From Deltaproteobacteria bacterium (GTDB lineage Bacteria > Desulfobacterota > Desulfuromonadia > Geobacterales > Pseudopelobacteraceae): a stretch of DNA of 39,911 bases. The translations under genes were made by a program, and so were the position numbers. The stretch's first letter is position 1; each line of letters opens with the position of its first letter. Location of the stretch: NCBI GenBank assembly GCA_021782545.1, contig JAJXUW010000007.1, forward strand, positions 1 through 39,911, given 5' to 3'. The notes below the pieces were generated by a model, which searched no databases, was not told the origin of the DNA, and was given only the letters and a program-made list of their open reading frames with translations. This document shows positions 8,339-17,389 of this stretch, piece by piece.

Positions 8339-10072
8339 CTAGAAATGCACCTCGAAGGTACCGTAGATATCATGAGCATACTTGACCGGGGCCTGCAGCA
8401 ACATGCCGCCTTGTGCCTGGTACGCAGCCAGATCGTGGATGTTGATCGGGGCACCGACCCAGTTGTTGCTGCCGGTGTAGTCGAAGTCATAGAACTGATA
8501 GCCGAGCTTGAAGAAGGCCTTGCTGAAGTAGGAGGAGACCGGCTTCAGGTTCAGCTCTTGAATGACATAGGGCTCGTACACACGGCCACGGGTCCCCACC
8601 TTGCTGGTCCACATATCTTCAGCAGCCGGGGCGAAGGTAATCCAGTTTTTGGAACCGTAGTTGAACTCGAAGCCGATCTTGGTCTTGCTGGGCAGATCGT
8701 AACGCAGGCCGGTGAAGACGGCATAGCCGGTCTTGTCGGTTGGTCTTTCGGGATCAAACGGAGCGCCGGTCATCAGGCCCTGGAACATGGCCTGCGCTGA
8801 GACTGCCTGAGTCGGGTGGGTCACGCTCATGCCGCCGTCCACGAAGAAGTTGAAGTCGCCGGGGCCCACCTTCTTCAGGGTGGTCATGCCGCCAACGCCG
8901 TACCAGTCGATGGAGCCCAGGTTAGTTTTTGGTGAGGTATTGCCGAAGGCGGTGTTGTTCATGGCCGGGAAGTCAAAGATGTTGAAACCACGGTTCCACT
9001 GGAACCACAAGCGAATCGGATCGGTGTCGACAGGCACCAACGCCACGCCCAGCATGTCGGTGTCTTTGATCGAGTTGGTGGGGGTGGAGAAGCCGGATTC
9101 AAAGCCACGGCCGTAGCAGACCTTGGCAAAGAAGCCGGGCAGTGCGTCGATATCGGGGGCATAGCCCAGGGTACCGCCATCGAAGGCGTAGTTCACCAGC
9201 AGGGCCGGGGTACCGCCCACGCCAGGACGCTCGTCATCGTTGCGAAGCTGTGCCGGGAAGCCGTCGGTGGAGGGACGACGACCGACCGAGAACCAGATCG
9301 GCTGATCACCGATGTTCTCCCAATCGACATAGGCACGATCCACGTTCAGCAGACTGCTGGAGGGGGTATGGCCCAGGGTGCCGTCGAACACGCCGGTGCG
9401 GTCGGCAAAGTAGGCGTTGCCATCCAGGGCGCTGTCGCTCTGATTACCGAACATCTTGTACATGTTCAAACGGACGGCGGCGGTGACATCCTGAGTCACT
9501 TTCGCATGGAGGTCGATGTTAAGCAAACTGGTGTAGAGGGTGGGGTTGGTCGGTTTATAGGCGGGAACAAAAGCCTTTGTTGCATCACCAGCAGCCATTG
9601 GGTTGAGTGCCACGTTTCCATATAGTTGACCAATTAAGGCCATAAAGGTTGTTGCCTGCTGATTGGCAGCTTGATAGTTATTAATCTTCGCCATATTTGC
9701 ATTTGCGATTTGCAGTATTTGGCCTACGCTGGTGCCTGCTGGAAACGCGACTGAACCATTCGGATAATAGATGTTAGCTGTTGTGGTAAGTAGTGCGTTT
9801 TGCCCCAAAAAATTGAACATTGCCATGGGGTCCGTATAAGCGGCGGTCTGGCCTTGCAGGCTATCGATCTGGAAGCGGTATTTGCCGCCGATCGTCAGCC
9901 ACTTGCTGAGTGACTTGTCTTGAAGCTGATCAACCTGGCCTTTCAGGTCTTCCATCTGTTGGGACAGCTTGTCAATCTTGACCTGCAGGTCCGCATCGGC
10001 GGCGAATGCGCCGGTGGGCAGGGTGACGGCCGCCAACACAGCAGCCAGCATCAACTTGTTTGCTTTACGCAT
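8339..10072 (-). CDS. Porin-like outer-membrane beta-barrel protein (DUF3373-like)
   Basis: A 577-residue secreted protein. A signal peptide is clear (basic MRKANK, hydrophobic core, cleavage near GAFA-AD at 24), followed by a short coiled coil (about 28-53, LQVKIDKLSQQMEDLKGQV), a layout typical of porins with an N-terminal periplasmic helix. The rest is rich in alternating strands and aromatics and the chain ends YGTFEVHF, with the C-terminal Phe of outer-membrane barrels. The segment IWFSVGRRPSTDGFPAQLRN and what follows fits the DUF3373 family as I recall it. Residues about 80-170 are Gln/Asn/Ala-rich and their DNA is less GC-rich. The start at 10072 has AAAGGAG 8 bases upstream. The substrate is unknown. 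Confidence 0.8.
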   Translation of the reverse strand: MRKANKLMLAAVLAAVTLPTGAFAADADLQVKIDKLSQQMEDLKGQVDQLQDKSLSKWLTIGGKYRFQIDSLQGQTAAYTDPMAMFNFLGQNALLTTTANIYYPNGSVAFPAGTSVGQILQIANANMAKINNYQAANQQATTFMALIGQLYGNVALNPMAAGDATKAFVPAYKPTNPTLYTSLLNIDLHAKVTQDVTAAVRLNMYKMFGNQSDSALDGNAYFADRTGVFDGTLGHTPSSSLLNVDRAYVDWENIGDQPIWFSVGRRPSTDGFPAQLRNDDERPGVGGTPALLVNYAFDGGTLGYAPDIDALPGFFAKVCYGRGFESGFSTPTNSIKDTDMLGVALVPVDTDPIRLWFQWNRGFNIFDFPAMNNTAFGNTSPKTNLGSIDWYGVGGMTTLKKVGPGDFNFFVDGGMSVTHPTQAVSAQAMFQGLMTGAPFDPERPTDKTGYAVFTGLRYDLPSKTKIGFEFNYGSKNWITFAPAAEDMWTSKVGTRGRVYEPYVIQELNLKPVSSYFSKAFFKLGYQFYDFDYTGSNNWVGAPINIHDLAAYQAQGGMLLQAPVKYAHDIYGTFEVHF

Positions 10073-10183
10073 GCATCTCTCCTTTGGGTGGAATGTGTAC
10101 TGCCTCACAAATTGCATGTTACTTCCAACAAAACGTTGCTATTGCTAGATGTACAGCGCATTGAGCGCTTTTAATCGATTGTT

Positions 10184-10212
10184 TGTATACCACCAGCCAC
10201 CATGATTGGCAA
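10184..10212 (-). promoter_or_regulatory. Sigma-70 promoter of the porin-like gene
   Basis: Minus-strand TTGCCA (10212-10207) and TATACA (10189-10184) are separated by 17 bases. This gives a leader of about 105 bases, containing a small AGCGC/GCGCT dyad at about 10155-10169. Confidence 0.65.
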
Positions 10213-10323
10213 ACATTATTTCACTCTTGCAAAATATCCGAATATACATATACAAAGACTTAAACGCTCATCGCCCTCGCTCAACCGGCCTGCATGGCCG
10301 ATTTATACGATGATACCCTGGGG

Positions 10324-10854
10324 CTATACCAGTGGAATCGGCTGCGTGCCGCCCGGTGGCGGGGTGAATACCCGCTGGCCGAGCTCGGCATCGACCATTA
10401 AGAGCCCCTGGCCGGCGGTGCCTACCAGTTTAAGCCTGGCGATGATGTCGCGGTCGTTGTTCTCCTCCTCAATCTGCTCGGTGATGAACCACTGCAGGAA
10501 CACCTGGCTGGCATGGTCCTTCTCCTTGACGGCCTGCTCCAGCAGGTTGTTGATGCAAGAGGTGATCATCCGCTCGTGGGCCAGGGTCTTTTCAAACATC
10601 TCCAACAGGGAGGCGTAGCTGTTGGGCACCGCCTTACTGGCCAGAAACCCGACGTTGATCCCCTGGTCGACCAGATAGCGGTAGAACTTCATCACATGAA
10701 CCATCTCCTCTTGGTACTGCACCAGAAACCAGGTGGCGGTCCCTTTCAGACCCATCTCATTGGCGCAGGACGACATGGAGAGATAGAGGTGGGCGGAGAA
10801 CAGTTCCAGGTTCATCTGTTTGTTGAGGCTGTCGGCCATCTTGGCGCTGATCAT
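10324..10854 (-). CDS. ftn: Ferritin (non-haem iron storage protein)
   Basis: A 176-residue four-helix ferritin that oxidises Fe(II) and stores it as mineral in a 24-subunit shell in the cytoplasm. The ferroxidase residues are at the usual bacterial positions: Glu17 (NLELFS), Tyr24 (HLYLSM), Glu49/Glu50 and His53 (QEEMVHV), Glu94 (AHERM), Glu126, Gln127, Glu129 and Glu130 (TEQIEEE), so both the dinuclear centre and the third-site glutamates are kept. The C-terminal tail TPPPGGTQPIPLV is proline-rich. The start at 10854 has AAAGGAG upstream. It has its own promoter and is not obviously in an operon. No Fur box could be confirmed by eye. Confidence 0.95.
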   Translation of the reverse strand: MISAKMADSLNKQMNLELFSAHLYLSMSSCANEMGLKGTATWFLVQYQEEMVHVMKFYRYLVDQGINVGFLASKAVPNSYASLLEMFEKTLAHERMITSCINNLLEQAVKEKDHASQVFLQWFITEQIEEENNDRDIIARLKLVGTAGQGLLMVDAELGQRVFTPPPGGTQPIPLV

Positions 10855-10909
10855 GGACTAGGCTCCTTTGGTGATATGTTTGATAACGGGCAGTTGCTGC
10901 CTGCTCTTG

Positions 10910-10939
10910 TATATATACCGCAGCTCCCCTGATTTTCAA
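10910..10939 (-). promoter_or_regulatory. Candidate promoter of the ferritin gene
   Basis: Minus-strand TTGAAA (10939-10934) is followed after 16 or 18 bases by TATATA within TATATATA (10917-10910), about 60 bases ahead of the start codon. Confidence 0.6.
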
Positions 10940-10964
10940 GCATCAGGCTATGGCGCCGCAGGGG

Positions 10965-10992
10965 TTTACCTTTGCTGAAGATGCGGTATAGT
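10965..10992 (+). promoter_or_regulatory. Candidate promoter of the DUF748 gene
   Basis: TTTACC (10965-10970), 16 bases, TATAGT (10987-10992), with the start codon at 11025. It is arranged back-to-back with the ferritin promoter. Confidence 0.5.
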
Positions 10993-11024
10993 TACCCCAT
11001 ACCTGTTTCTTGCGGAGGGCTGCC

Positions 11025-14000
11025 ATGTACGGGAAAACCGTTTTAAACTGGGTTGGGCGGCATTGGAAAAAACTGGCCCTCTGGGGCGGCGGGATCTTGA
11101 CGCTGCTGATCCTGTTCATGGCGCTGGTGCTGCCGGGCATCATCCGCAGCCAGGCGGAACAGGGGATCGCCAAGGCGCTTAACCGCAAGGTGACCATTGC
11201 CGACGTGCGGGTCAATCCGTTCACCCTGACCGCCACCATAGACGGCTTTCGCCTGTTCGAGCCCGATGGCACCACCCCGTTTGTGGAGCTTTCCCGGCTT
11301 AAGGCTTCCTTAAGCCTCGCCTCGCTCTACCGGTTCGGCGTGGTGGCCGATCACCTGAACATCGTTGCCCCCCGTGTCCGGCTGGTACGCACGGCAGCCA
11401 ACCGCTACAATTTTTCCGACATCCTCGACCACCTGGCCAGACAGCCCAAGCCGAAAAGCTCGGGCGGCATCCGCTTCTCGATCAACAACATCACCATCAC
11501 CCAGGGCAGTATCGATTTCTACGACCAGGCCGTGGCCGGCGGCAGGCATCACACCGTGCGCAACCTGACCCTGGCGATACCCTTTATCAGCAACATCCCC
11601 CACCTGGCGGAGCAGTACACCGACCCCCATTTTTCGGCCGTGGTGAACGGCGCGCCGCTCAGCTTTGACGGCAAGGCCAAGCCGCTGGCCAAGGCGGTGG
11701 AGGCCACCCTCAACCTGCGGCTCAACCGCCTGAACCTGCCCTACTACCTGGCCTACCTGCCGGCCTCGGTGCCGGTAACGCTCGATAAAGGCAGCCTGAC
11801 CCTTGATCTGGTGGTGACGTACCGGATCCACGCCTCACAAAAACCGGAACTGACCATCAGCGGACTTACCCGCCTGGACGGCCTGAACGTGACCGAAAAG
11901 GACGGCACGCCGCTGGTATCGTGCAACCGACTCGATCTGCAGACCAAGACGATCGAGGTGTTCAGCCGGCTGATAGATCTTAAGCAGATCAATCTGGACG
12001 GGCTGCGGTTGGAGGTACGTCGCGACAGGCAGGGCAGGTTCAACTTCCAAAACCTGGCCATGGCGGAGAAAAAGGCTGGCCCCCCTTCCAAAAGAGATGC
12101 ACAGAAACCAAAGGCGGCCAACGAACCGTTGCCCACCTTCAGGCTAGGGCAGTTCTTACTCTCCAACGGCTCGGTGCATTTTAACGACCGTACGCCCAAG
12201 GGGGGCTTTACGGCCGCGCTCACGGGCATAACGGCCAAACTTGCCAACCTTTCCACCGCAAAGGGTGCCACCAGCACCTACGAGTTGGCGCTTACCGGGG
12301 ATAGGGGCGAACAGCTGCAGGCCTCGGGTACGGCGGTGATTGCACCGCTGGCCGTCGCCACCAGCTTTTCGTTGAGCGATATCAAACTGCAGCGGGGCTG
12401 GCCCTACCTGCAGGCCCTGCTCACCAGGCCGGTGAAGGGCACCTTGGGAGTGGCCGGCGCGGCCTCCTTCACACCTGCAGAGGGGCTGACCGCCCACGAT
12501 CTAAGCCTTACCCTGCAGAATCTGATGGCTGATTTTGGCACCAAGGATGGGGCAAAACTAGCGGCATTAGCGGTGAGCGGCGCCAGCTTCAACCAAAAGC
12601 TGAACCGGGCCGAGATAGGGGCCATCACGCTGAACAAGGGAACGGTTTCGGTATCACGCGAAGTAGACGGCAGCCTGTCGCCGCTCTCCCTGCTGGTAGC
12701 CCAGCCAAAGCCCAGCGGTGGGGCCATCTCCCCTAGCCTGACGGTAACGACGGCTCACCGGGTTTCTCCAACCAAAGACGCCGCCAGGCCGTTTTCCTAC
12801 CTGGTGAAGCGGATCAGCGTAACCGCCCTGAATGTAAACTTCAAAGACAACAGCTTCCAGGAGCCGCCGGTGTTCAGCCTGCGCAACATCCGGCTTACAA
12901 CCGGCAACCTGAGCGGCCCCAGGCTTACGCCGATGCCGCTTGCGTTCAGCGCTACCTATGGCAAAAACGCCCCGCTGCGGGCCAGCGGCACCCTCACCCC
13001 GCAGCCGTTTCACTACCGGGGCTCCGTCAGGTTCAGCCGTCTGCCGATCAGAGACTTTGAGGCGTATGTGCCGGACAACGTGAATGTGCTGTTTGTGGGA
13101 GGCACACTGGACGGCTCGTTGCGGTTGAACGTGGGGCTGGACAAGGCCGGCAATCCGTACGGCAGCTTTGCCGGCAGCGCCGGGGTGCGGGGGTTCCATG
13201 CCGTCGATACGGTGCAGGAAGAGGACCTGCTGAAATGGGAGAGCCTGCAGCTGGATCAGATCAGCGGGACCATCGCGCCATTTAGCCTGGGAATCCACCA
13301 GATCGCCCTAAACGACGTCTATTCGAGGATTGCGGTGCGCAAGGACGGCACCCTGAATCTGCAGAACCTGATAAGCAAACCGCCGGCACCGGTTACCGGC
13401 ACACCGGACAAGACACCACCGCCGGCAGCCGCCAGCCCGGCAGCGACACCAGCGGCCGCACCGCCCAAGGTCAGGATCGACGACCTCACCATCCAGAACG
13501 GTACCATCGCCTTCAGCGACGTCCATCTGCCGCGGCAGTTCAAGACCAGCTTCTACCGGCTGGGGGGACGGGTGACCGGGCTGTCATCCGATATGAACCA
13601 GTTTGCCGACGTCGACCTGCGGGGCAACCTGGAGAACCACTCGCCGCTGCTCATCAAAGGCCGGATCAACCCGCTGCGTAACGACCTGTTCGTGGACATC
13701 ACCATCTCGTTCAAAGATATCGAGCTGTCCCCGGCAAGCCCCTATTCTGGCACCTATCTGGGCTACCTCATAGACAAGGGCAAGCTGTATCTTGATCTGC
13801 ACTACCTGATTCAAAACAAACAGCTGAAGGCCGAAAACAAGATTTTTGTCGATCAGTTCACCTTCGGGCGCTCGGTGGCCAGCGACAAGGCCACCAGCCT
13901 GCCGGTGCGGCTGGCCGTGGCGCTGTTAAAGGACCGTAACGGCGAGATCCACCTGGATCTGCCGTTGACGGGCCGCACCGACGACCCAAAATTCAGCATC

Positions 14001-14669
14001 TGGGGGGTGGTCTGGCAGGTGGTGAAAAACCTGTTCATCAAGGCGGCCACCTCGCCATTTGCCCTGCTTTCGTCCATGATGGGCTCAAGCGAGGACCTAA
14101 GCGCCATACACTTTGCCTTCGGCAGCAGTACTCTGACTCCTGCCGAGCAGCAGAAGTTAATGACCCTGGCCAAGGGACTAAACGACCGGCCGGCCTTAAA
14201 GGTTGAGATTAAGGGGTATGTGGACCGGGAGCGCGATGCCGAGGGGTACCGCAACGAACTATTGACGAAAAAGATGAAACAGGAGAAATATCTGGACCTG
14301 GCCAAGGCCGGCAAGGTACCGGAAGGGCAGAGTGCCGACCAGATGACTATTCTGCCCAACGAATACAGCCGCTATCTGAAGGCGGTCTATCTGAAGGAAA
14401 AATTCCCCAAACCGCGCAACTTCATCGGTATGCTGAAGGATCTGCCCGATGCCGAGATGAAAAAACTGATCATCACCAACACCAAGGTGGGGGGACCTGA
14501 GCTGCACCAACTGGCGGCGGACCGGGTGGCCACGGTGCGCAATTTCCTGATAGCATCCGGCAAGATGGCACCGGAACGGCTGTTCCAGAAGAGGGACGAC
14601 ATCTACAAGGCACCTAAAAACGAAAAAGGGGCCACCAGCCGGGTTGAGCTGGACCCGATCGCCCCATGA
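11025..14669 (+). CDS. DUF748 (AsmA-like) envelope protein, 1214 residues
   Basis: A very long envelope protein: one N-terminal membrane segment (about residues 18-40, ending LVLPGIIR), then a large periplasmic part. The motif following the anchor (IAKALNRKVTIADVRVNPFTLTATIDGF) typifies DUF748/AsmA-like proteins, thought to form long lipid-conducting grooves or to affect outer-membrane assembly. Several repeated blocks begin with RIDDLTIQNGTIAFSD-like strands. A Pro/Ala-rich linker lies at about 13370-13465. The C-terminal 200 residues start with IHFAFGSSTLTPAEQQKL, which resembles an OmpA-type fold start. The ATG at 11025 follows GGAGGG; a TTG at 11010 is less likely. The stop overlaps mtaB by 4 bases. 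Confidence 0.85.
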   Translation: MYGKTVLNWVGRHWKKLALWGGGILTLLILFMALVLPGIIRSQAEQGIAKALNRKVTIADVRVNPFTLTATIDGFRLFEPDGTTPFVELSRLKASLSLASLYRFGVVADHLNIVAPRVRLVRTAANRYNFSDILDHLARQPKPKSSGGIRFSINNITITQGSIDFYDQAVAGGRHHTVRNLTLAIPFISNIPHLAEQYTDPHFSAVVNGAPLSFDGKAKPLAKAVEATLNLRLNRLNLPYYLAYLPASVPVTLDKGSLTLDLVVTYRIHASQKPELTISGLTRLDGLNVTEKDGTPLVSCNRLDLQTKTIEVFSRLIDLKQINLDGLRLEVRRDRQGRFNFQNLAMAEKKAGPPSKRDAQKPKAANEPLPTFRLGQFLLSNGSVHFNDRTPKGGFTAALTGITAKLANLSTAKGATSTYELALTGDRGEQLQASGTAVIAPLAVATSFSLSDIKLQRGWPYLQALLTRPVKGTLGVAGAASFTPAEGLTAHDLSLTLQNLMADFGTKDGAKLAALAVSGASFNQKLNRAEIGAITLNKGTVSVSREVDGSLSPLSLLVAQPKPSGGAISPSLTVTTAHRVSPTKDAARPFSYLVKRISVTALNVNFKDNSFQEPPVFSLRNIRLTTGNLSGPRLTPMPLAFSATYGKNAPLRASGTLTPQPFHYRGSVRFSRLPIRDFEAYVPDNVNVLFVGGTLDGSLRLNVGLDKAGNPYGSFAGSAGVRGFHAVDTVQEEDLLKWESLQLDQISGTIAPFSLGIHQIALNDVYSRIAVRKDGTLNLQNLISKPPAPVTGTPDKTPPPAAASPAATPAAAPPKVRIDDLTIQNGTIAFSDVHLPRQFKTSFYRLGGRVTGLSSDMNQFADVDLRGNLENHSPLLIKGRINPLRNDLFVDITISFKDIELSPASPYSGTYLGYLIDKGKLYLDLHYLIQNKQLKAENKIFVDQFTFGRSVASDKATSLPVRLAVALLKDRNGEIHLDLPLTGRTDDPKFSIWGVVWQVVKNLFIKAATSPFALLSSMMGSSEDLSAIHFAFGSSTLTPAEQQKLMTLAKGLNDRPALKVEIKGYVDRERDAEGYRNELLTKKMKQEKYLDLAKAGKVPEGQSADQMTILPNEYSRYLKAVYLKEKFPKPRNFIGMLKDLPDAEMKKLIITNTKVGGPELHQLAADRVATVRNFLIASGKMAPERLFQKRDDIYKAPKNEKGATSRVELDPIAP

Positions 14670-15958
14670 CCAGACGCGTTGCCATTGCCACTCTGGGCTG
14701 CAAGGTGAACCAGTTCGAGACTGCCGACATGGCAGAACAATTTCGCGCTGCCGGATGGGAGCTGGTGCCGTTTAGCGGCCAGGCCGACCTGTACCTGATC
14801 AATAGCTGCACCGTCACCAGCCGCAGCGACGCCGAGACACGCCGTCTGGTACGCCGCGCCCGGCGCACCAACCCCGCCGCCACCATCGTAGCCACCGGCT
14901 GTTATGCCCAGGTGCAACCCGAGGTGCTGGCAGCCCTGCCGGAACTCAATCAGGTACTGGGTAATGAGGAAAAACAGCAGATTGTGGCCGCCATTGCCAG
15001 TGGCACAAACCGCGTCACCGACCTGAGCACCCTGCATGAGGCCGGCCCGCTGCGGCTTACCAGCCACCTGGAGCACACCCGTGCCTTCCTGCAGGTGCAG
15101 ACCGGCTGTGAAAACGGCTGCAGCTACTGCATCGTCCCAGCAGCCCGGGGGCCGAACCGCAGTGTGCCGCCCGATGAGGTGACCGCCGCCGTTCAACGCC
15201 TGTCGGACGAGAGAGGCTACCAGGAGGTGGTGCTGACCGGCATCCACCTGGGGGCCTACGGGCTGGACCTGCGGCCAGCAACCGATCTGACCGGGCTTGT
15301 GGATCGACTTCTGGCCAAAACCACGCTCCCGCGCCTCCGTCTTGGCTCCATCGAACCCAATGAGCTGACCGATACCCTACTGGACCGTTTCGTCACCGCA
15401 GACCAGCTCTGCCCTCACCTGCACATCCCCCTGCAGAGCGGCTGCGACACGGTGCTGGAGAGGATGCGGCGCCGTTACACAGCTGATTTTTACCGCAGGC
15501 TGGTGGAACGTGCCATAAGCCGCCTGCCGCAGGCCTTCATCGCCGCCGACCTGATCGCCGGCTTTCCGGGCGAGAGCGAGGAGGAGTTCGAGGCCACCTG
15601 TCGGCTGGTGGAAGCGCTGCCGCTGGCCGACCTGCACGTATTTCCCTATTCGCGGCGCCCCGGCACCGCCGCTGCCGCTCTGCCCGACCAGGTGCCCTCA
15701 CCGGTCATCACCAGGCGGGCTGAAATACTGCGGCGGATGGCGGCCGACAAACATGCCGCCTTCAAACGACGGTGCGTCGGTCGCATCGTCTGGGCATTGG
15801 GGCTGCGCCATGACCCGCGCAGCGGGATGGTGACCGGTCTGACCCGCAACTATCTGGAGGTGCGGTACCCTGCCGGCGCTGAATTGTTGAATAGAGAGGT
15901 AGCGGTGCAGGTGACGGACAGTGAAAAGGGTATGTTGATTGGGACACGCAAGGATTAA
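14666..15958 (+). CDS. mtaB: tRNA t6A37 methylthiotransferase MtaB (MiaB-like radical SAM)
   Basis: Adds a methylthio group to N6-threonylcarbamoyladenosine-37 of ANN-decoding tRNAs. The 430-residue protein has the three UPF0004 cysteines (Cys12 in TLGCKVN, Cys48 in NSCTV, Cys79 in TGCY) for the auxiliary 4Fe-4S cluster and the radical SAM triad CENGCSYC (Cys148, Cys152, Cys155). LHIPLQSGCD and a C-terminal TRAM-like region complete the family layout. TLGCKVNQFE at the N-terminus favours MtaB over MiaB and RimO. Start and stop overlap (ATGA) with the DUF748 gene, implying translational coupling. It converges on xseA with 12 bases between. Confidence 0.92.
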   Translation: MTRRVAIATLGCKVNQFETADMAEQFRAAGWELVPFSGQADLYLINSCTVTSRSDAETRRLVRRARRTNPAATIVATGCYAQVQPEVLAALPELNQVLGNEEKQQIVAAIASGTNRVTDLSTLHEAGPLRLTSHLEHTRAFLQVQTGCENGCSYCIVPAARGPNRSVPPDEVTAAVQRLSDERGYQEVVLTGIHLGAYGLDLRPATDLTGLVDRLLAKTTLPRLRLGSIEPNELTDTLLDRFVTADQLCPHLHIPLQSGCDTVLERMRRRYTADFYRRLVERAISRLPQAFIAADLIAGFPGESEEEFEATCRLVEALPLADLHVFPYSRRPGTAAAALPDQVPSPVITRRAEILRRMAADKHAAFKRRCVGRIVWALGLRHDPRSGMVTGLTRNYLEVRYPAGAELLNREVAVQVTDSEKGMLIGTRKD

Positions 15959-15970
15959 CAGGTCGCCAGG

Positions 15971-17311
15971 TTAGGCCGAGGTATCCTCTACCCGGCACAG
16001 CGCCCCACCCTTGGCCAGCCGTAGCCGCAGACGCTGTCCCACGCTGAGCTGAGCGGCATCCCGCAGCACCGCTCCATCCTCAACGGACTCGACCACGCTG
16101 TAGCCGCGGGCCAGCGTCTGCAGGGGCGACAGAGTATCCAGCCGGACGGTGGCCTCGCCCTGTTCCCTGGCCAAACGATCAACGAACGCGGTTACCCTGC
16201 GCTCAGCCCGTTCAGACAACAGTAGCAGCTGGTGCCGCAGGGTACTTATACGGATCGAGGGATGCTGGGCTGCCAGCTGCCGCTCCAGCCGTGCCAACTG
16301 TTCCCGACGACGGGCCAGCAGATTACGCAGACCGTTATCCAGACGTTCGGCAAGATCGTCCACCCGCTGTCCCAGATGCCCCAAAAGCAACGTCGGGTCG
16401 TGCAACGCCCGGTGCAGACCTTCCACCCGTCGGCGCTGCATGGCCACCAACCCCTGCATGGCCTGACGTAAACCATGCTGTAAACCATCAAGCCGCTGCA
16501 GCAGTTCCTCACGGCTGGCGCAGACCAGTTCGGCTGCCGCCGACGGCGTGGGTGCCCGCAGGTCGGCGGCAAAATCGCAGATGGTCCAGTCGGTTTCATG
16601 ACCCACCGCCGAGATAACCGGTATCCGTGAGCGCCGCACCGCCCTGGCCACCACCTCTTCGTTGAAGGCCCACAGATCCTCCAACGAGCCGCCACCCCTC
16701 CCCACGATCAGGACGTCGGCCGCCTGCAGACGATTGAGGTCATCAATGGCCTGAGCCACCTCGGCACCGGCCCCCTCCCCCTGCACCCGCACCGGATAAA
16801 GCAGCAGATCCAGGGCGGCGAATCGTCTGCCGAGCACATTCAGGATATCGTGGATCACCGCGCCGGTTGCGGAGGTAACCACGGCGATCCGCCGTGGCAA
16901 GACCGGCAACGGACGTTTACGGGCCTCATCAAACAGCCCCTCGGCGGCCAGACGTTCTTTCAGCTGCATGAAGGCCAGCTGCAGGGCGCCGGCCCCCTTT
17001 GGTTCCAGATATTCGCAGATCAGCTGATACTCGCCGCGCTGGTCGTAAACCGATATCCGGCCACGCACCACCAGTGCCATACCTTCCAGAAGCCGGAATC
17101 TAAGGGCCTTGGCGCTGCTGCGGAACATCACGCAGCGCAGCATGGCCCCGCTATCCTTCAAGGTAAAGTACAGATGTCCCGAGGCCGGCTGCGAGAGATT
17201 CGACAGCTCGCCCTCCAGCCAGACCTGGTTGAAGTTTTCCTCCAGCAGCCCTTTAAGCAGCGCGGTCAGGCGTGAGACGCTGAAGATGGTCCGTTCACCG
17301 AAGAGATCCAT
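15971..17311 (-). CDS. xseA: Exodeoxyribonuclease VII large subunit
   Basis: XseA and XseB together degrade single-stranded DNA to oligonucleotides. The 446-residue protein has the N-terminal OB fold (WLEGELSNLSQPASGHLYFTLKD in two runs, residues 31-53), the catalytic-domain motifs VVTSATGAVIHDI (144-156), GRGGGSLEDLWAFN (204-217) and GHETDWTICDFAADLRAPTP (237-256), and a long coiled-coil region to about 400. The start at 17311 is weakly served by AGGGTGG. The usual small-subunit gene xseB does not follow; the neighbour downstream is the convergent mtaB. Intact by length. Confidence 0.96.
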   Translation of the reverse strand: MDLFGERTIFSVSRLTALLKGLLEENFNQVWLEGELSNLSQPASGHLYFTLKDSGAMLRCVMFRSSAKALRFRLLEGMALVVRGRISVYDQRGEYQLICEYLEPKGAGALQLAFMQLKERLAAEGLFDEARKRPLPVLPRRIAVVTSATGAVIHDILNVLGRRFAALDLLLYPVRVQGEGAGAEVAQAIDDLNRLQAADVLIVGRGGGSLEDLWAFNEEVVARAVRRSRIPVISAVGHETDWTICDFAADLRAPTPSAAAELVCASREELLQRLDGLQHGLRQAMQGLVAMQRRRVEGLHRALHDPTLLLGHLGQRVDDLAERLDNGLRNLLARRREQLARLERQLAAQHPSIRISTLRHQLLLLSERAERRVTAFVDRLAREQGEATVRLDTLSPLQTLARGYSVVESVEDGAVLRDAAQLSVGQRLRLRLAKGGALCRVEDTSA

Positions 17312-17340
17312 GACACCACCCTAACACAGCAGCGGATCAC

Positions 17341-17381
17341 GGTCAAACCAGGTTGACCACGACGACGCTTTTGCCTATCAT
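17341..17381. promoter_or_regulatory. Divergent promoter region between xseA and the ParA-like gene; leaderless start for the latter
   Basis: GGTCAA (17341-17346) and TTGACC (17353-17358) form a perfect inverted repeat with a 6-base spacer and can serve as back-to-back -35 boxes. Rightward, TTGACC is followed after 17 bases by TATCAT (17376-17381), which would place the transcript start within about 2 bases of the ATG at 17390. Leftward, the other TTGACC has a poorer TAGGGT at 17 bases. Confidence 0.65.
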
Positions 17382-17389
17382 GCGACGCT

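Noticed and set aside
10155-10169. AGCGC/GCGCT dyad in the leader of the porin-like gene as an operator
   Set aside because: Only 5 bp per arm; too short to support beyond chance.
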